NCBI RefSeq assembly: GCF_003259895.1
Contig: NZ_QLME01000008.1
Span: 48,019 to 112,018, forward strand
Direction of reading: 5' to 3'
DNA length: 64,000 bases
DNA from: Halanaerobium saccharolyticum
GTDB taxonomy: Bacteria; Bacillota; Halanaerobiia; Halanaerobiales; Halanaerobiaceae
Of the stretch, positions 62,771 to 64,000 are shown one piece after another (position 1 is the stretch's first letter; each line of letters begins with the position of its first letter). A program made the translations under genes and the position numbers. The notes beneath the pieces are model-generated. The model searched no databases. It saw only the letters and a list, made by a program, of their open reading frames with translations, and was not told the origin of the DNA.

Positions 62771-63766
62771 CTACCTCCCATTTTCAGCAATGATTTTATC
62801 CATTAGTTTATTCCACTCCTGATCAACCTTTTGTTCTTCAGGATGGGCATCAAACCATTGAATCGATTTCTTAATTCCCCGGGCAAAAGGTACTGTTGCC
62901 TTAAATTCAGGCACAAAACGTTTGATCTTAGAGTTATCAAATACAACACTTACAGCTTTGTCTCCCAGCAGAGAACCTCTGTATTTTGGATCATATTCAG
63001 CAATTTTCTCCGAAGCAACATGGACCAGTTCAAGATCTTTAGCTCCAGCTGCTCTGGCAATTTCTCTAAATATCTGATTCCAATTTAAAGTTTCATCAGA
63101 AGTAATCTGGAAGGCATGACCAAGAGCCTGCGTATTAGACAGCAGGCCAACAAAAGCTTTTGCAAAATCACTGTTGTGGGTCATTGTCCAGAGAGAACTG
63201 CCATCTCCATGAACCAGTATTTTTTTACCCCTGCGCATTCTATCAACTATAGACCAGGGAGCCTGATGGCTGTTTAATGCTGCCGGGATTGAGGTTTTTC
63301 CATAAGTATGAGATGGTCTGACAATGGTGATTGGGAAATTATTTTTTCTGTATTCAGCCATTAAAATATTTTCACAGGCAATTTTATTTTGAGAATATTC
63401 CCAGTAGGGATTGGCCAGAGGAGTTGATTCGTCAATTAAATAACTGGTCTGGGGTTTTTGATAGGCCGAAGCTGAGCTGATAAAGATGTACTGATCGGTT
63501 TTGCCTCTAAAAATTTCAATATCATTTTTTACATGTTCTGGGGTAAAAGCAACCCAGTCAACCACAGCATCAAAACTGTGATCTTTTAATTTTTCCTTTG
63601 CTTCTTCTTGATTACGAATATTCCCTTCAATTATTTTTGCTTCTGCTGGAGTCAGATGGTTATTATTACCGCGGTTAAATAAATATAAATCGATACCTTT
63701 TTTAACTGCCAGTTCTGATACTGCCTGACTGATAGTTCCTGTTCCACCAATAAATAATACTTTCAT
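62771..63766 (-). CDS. NAD-dependent epimerase/dehydratase (extended SDR)
   Basis: The 331-residue protein has the NAD-binding VLFIGGTGTISQAVSELAV, an NRGN after the second strand, FISSASAYQKP and a YSQNKIACENIL Tyr-x-x-x-Lys pair, the extended SDR catalytic motif. It probably acts on a nucleotide sugar or a related compound; substrate unknown. The ATG at 63766 follows AAGGAGTGAATAATAAA; the GTG at 63778 is part of the ribosome site. The HD gene follows. Confidence 0.88.
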   Translation of the reverse strand: MKVLFIGGTGTISQAVSELAVKKGIDLYLFNRGNNNHLTPAEAKIIEGNIRNQEEAKEKLKDHSFDAVVDWVAFTPEHVKNDIEIFRGKTDQYIFISSASAYQKPQTSYLIDESTPLANPYWEYSQNKIACENILMAEYRKNNFPITIVRPSHTYGKTSIPAALNSHQAPWSIVDRMRRGKKILVHGDGSSLWTMTHNSDFAKAFVGLLSNTQALGHAFQITSDETLNWNQIFREIARAAGAKDLELVHVASEKIAEYDPKYRGSLLGDKAVSVVFDNSKIKRFVPEFKATVPFARGIKKSIQWFDAHPEEQKVDQEWNKLMDKIIAENGR

Positions 63767-63935
63767 TTTATTATTCACTCCTTAAATTTTGAGTTTAGAT
63801 TTTATAGGACAATCTTTAATATCAATCTTCTCTTATTTAATATATTCACTATTAGTTATTTATCTCCTTTAATTCAGTATTATTTAGCTGAAAAACTTTA
63901 AGATATTGTAATGTCAAGTATTTTGTGTAAATAAA

Positions 63936-64000
63936 TTAATATCTTTCTTCAAATAGTTGAATTAGATTTTCTCGAGCAGCTAAAAATCCTTTTAATCTTC
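63936..64000 (-). CDS. Possible 3' end of a minus-strand gene running off the window
   Basis: An open frame from the window edge reads RLKGFLAARENLIQLFEERY and stops at TAA (63936-63938). Its composition looks like a real C-terminus, but 20 codons are too few to be sure and no family is recognised. The 169 bases between it and the epimerase start hold no other clear feature. Confidence 0.35.
   Translation of the reverse strand, partial: RLKGFLAARENLIQLFEERY

Overview
The window is a chromosomal segment of a low-GC, Gram-positive-type anaerobe. The proteins are acidic, and the window carries a potassium-dependent membrane pyrophosphatase, a TRAP transporter and clostridia-like gene clusters. 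Halanaerobiales (Halanaerobium-like) is my best guess from protein style and gene content; no 16S rRNA is present to confirm it.

Layout. 1-10.1 kb: rapZ (3' end), yvcK, whiA, then the cggR-gap-pgk-tpiA-gpmI-eno glycolytic operon. A CggR operator lies between the promoter and cggR. 10.2-17.0 kb: secG, hppA, a thioesterase, an HD protein, rnr, smpB and the tmRNA gene. 17.0-19.2 kb: a decayed signalling operon made of a corrinoid-binding protein with its N-terminal half deleted and a diguanylate cyclase cut by an in-frame stop. 19.2-23.4 kb: an MscS channel, a DUF503 protein, nagB and a NagR-type regulator (with a dre-like operator), and a two-gene CHR transporter. 23.5-32.8 kb: a 23-residue membrane peptide, an ABC exporter with a secreted partner, a PAS histidine kinase, an AMIN amidase, a GerMN protein, murI, rph and an XTP pyrophosphatase. 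32.9-36.7 kb: five tRNA genes, an EAL protein, a TetR regulator and a DUF1232 protein. 36.7-44.1 kb: tig-clpP-clpX-lon-engB, the protein quality-control cluster, then a methyltransferase. 44.2-48.3 kb: an NDH-2/DoxX fusion, ApbE and a polyprenyl diphosphate synthase.

48.4-53.9 kb is a small integrated element in a tRNA-Arg(CCU) gene. The tRNA 3' half is repeated as a 50-bp direct repeat (2 mismatches) at the far end. Its tyrosine integrase is dead (in-frame stop, 5' end lost next to an IS30-family insertion). The cargo is the most interesting part of the window: a three-gene operon encoding an ADP-ribosyltransferase-like toxin, a small antitoxin-like protein and a SecB-like chaperone. This is the architecture of toxin-antitoxin-chaperone (TAC) phage-defence modules of the CmdTAC kind. 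An AbrB-type regulator with a zinc knuckle and an unnamed protein with a possible nucleotidyl-cyclase-like fold follow.

54.1-64 kb: a PAS-GGDEF-HD-GYP protein, a YesM/YesN-type two-component system directly upstream of a TRAP transporter (dctP-dctQ-dctM) it probably controls, then an HD protein and an NAD-dependent epimerase on the minus strand. Cyclic-di-GMP turnover is a recurring theme: one broken cyclase, one EAL phosphodiesterase and one GGDEF/HD-GYP protein.
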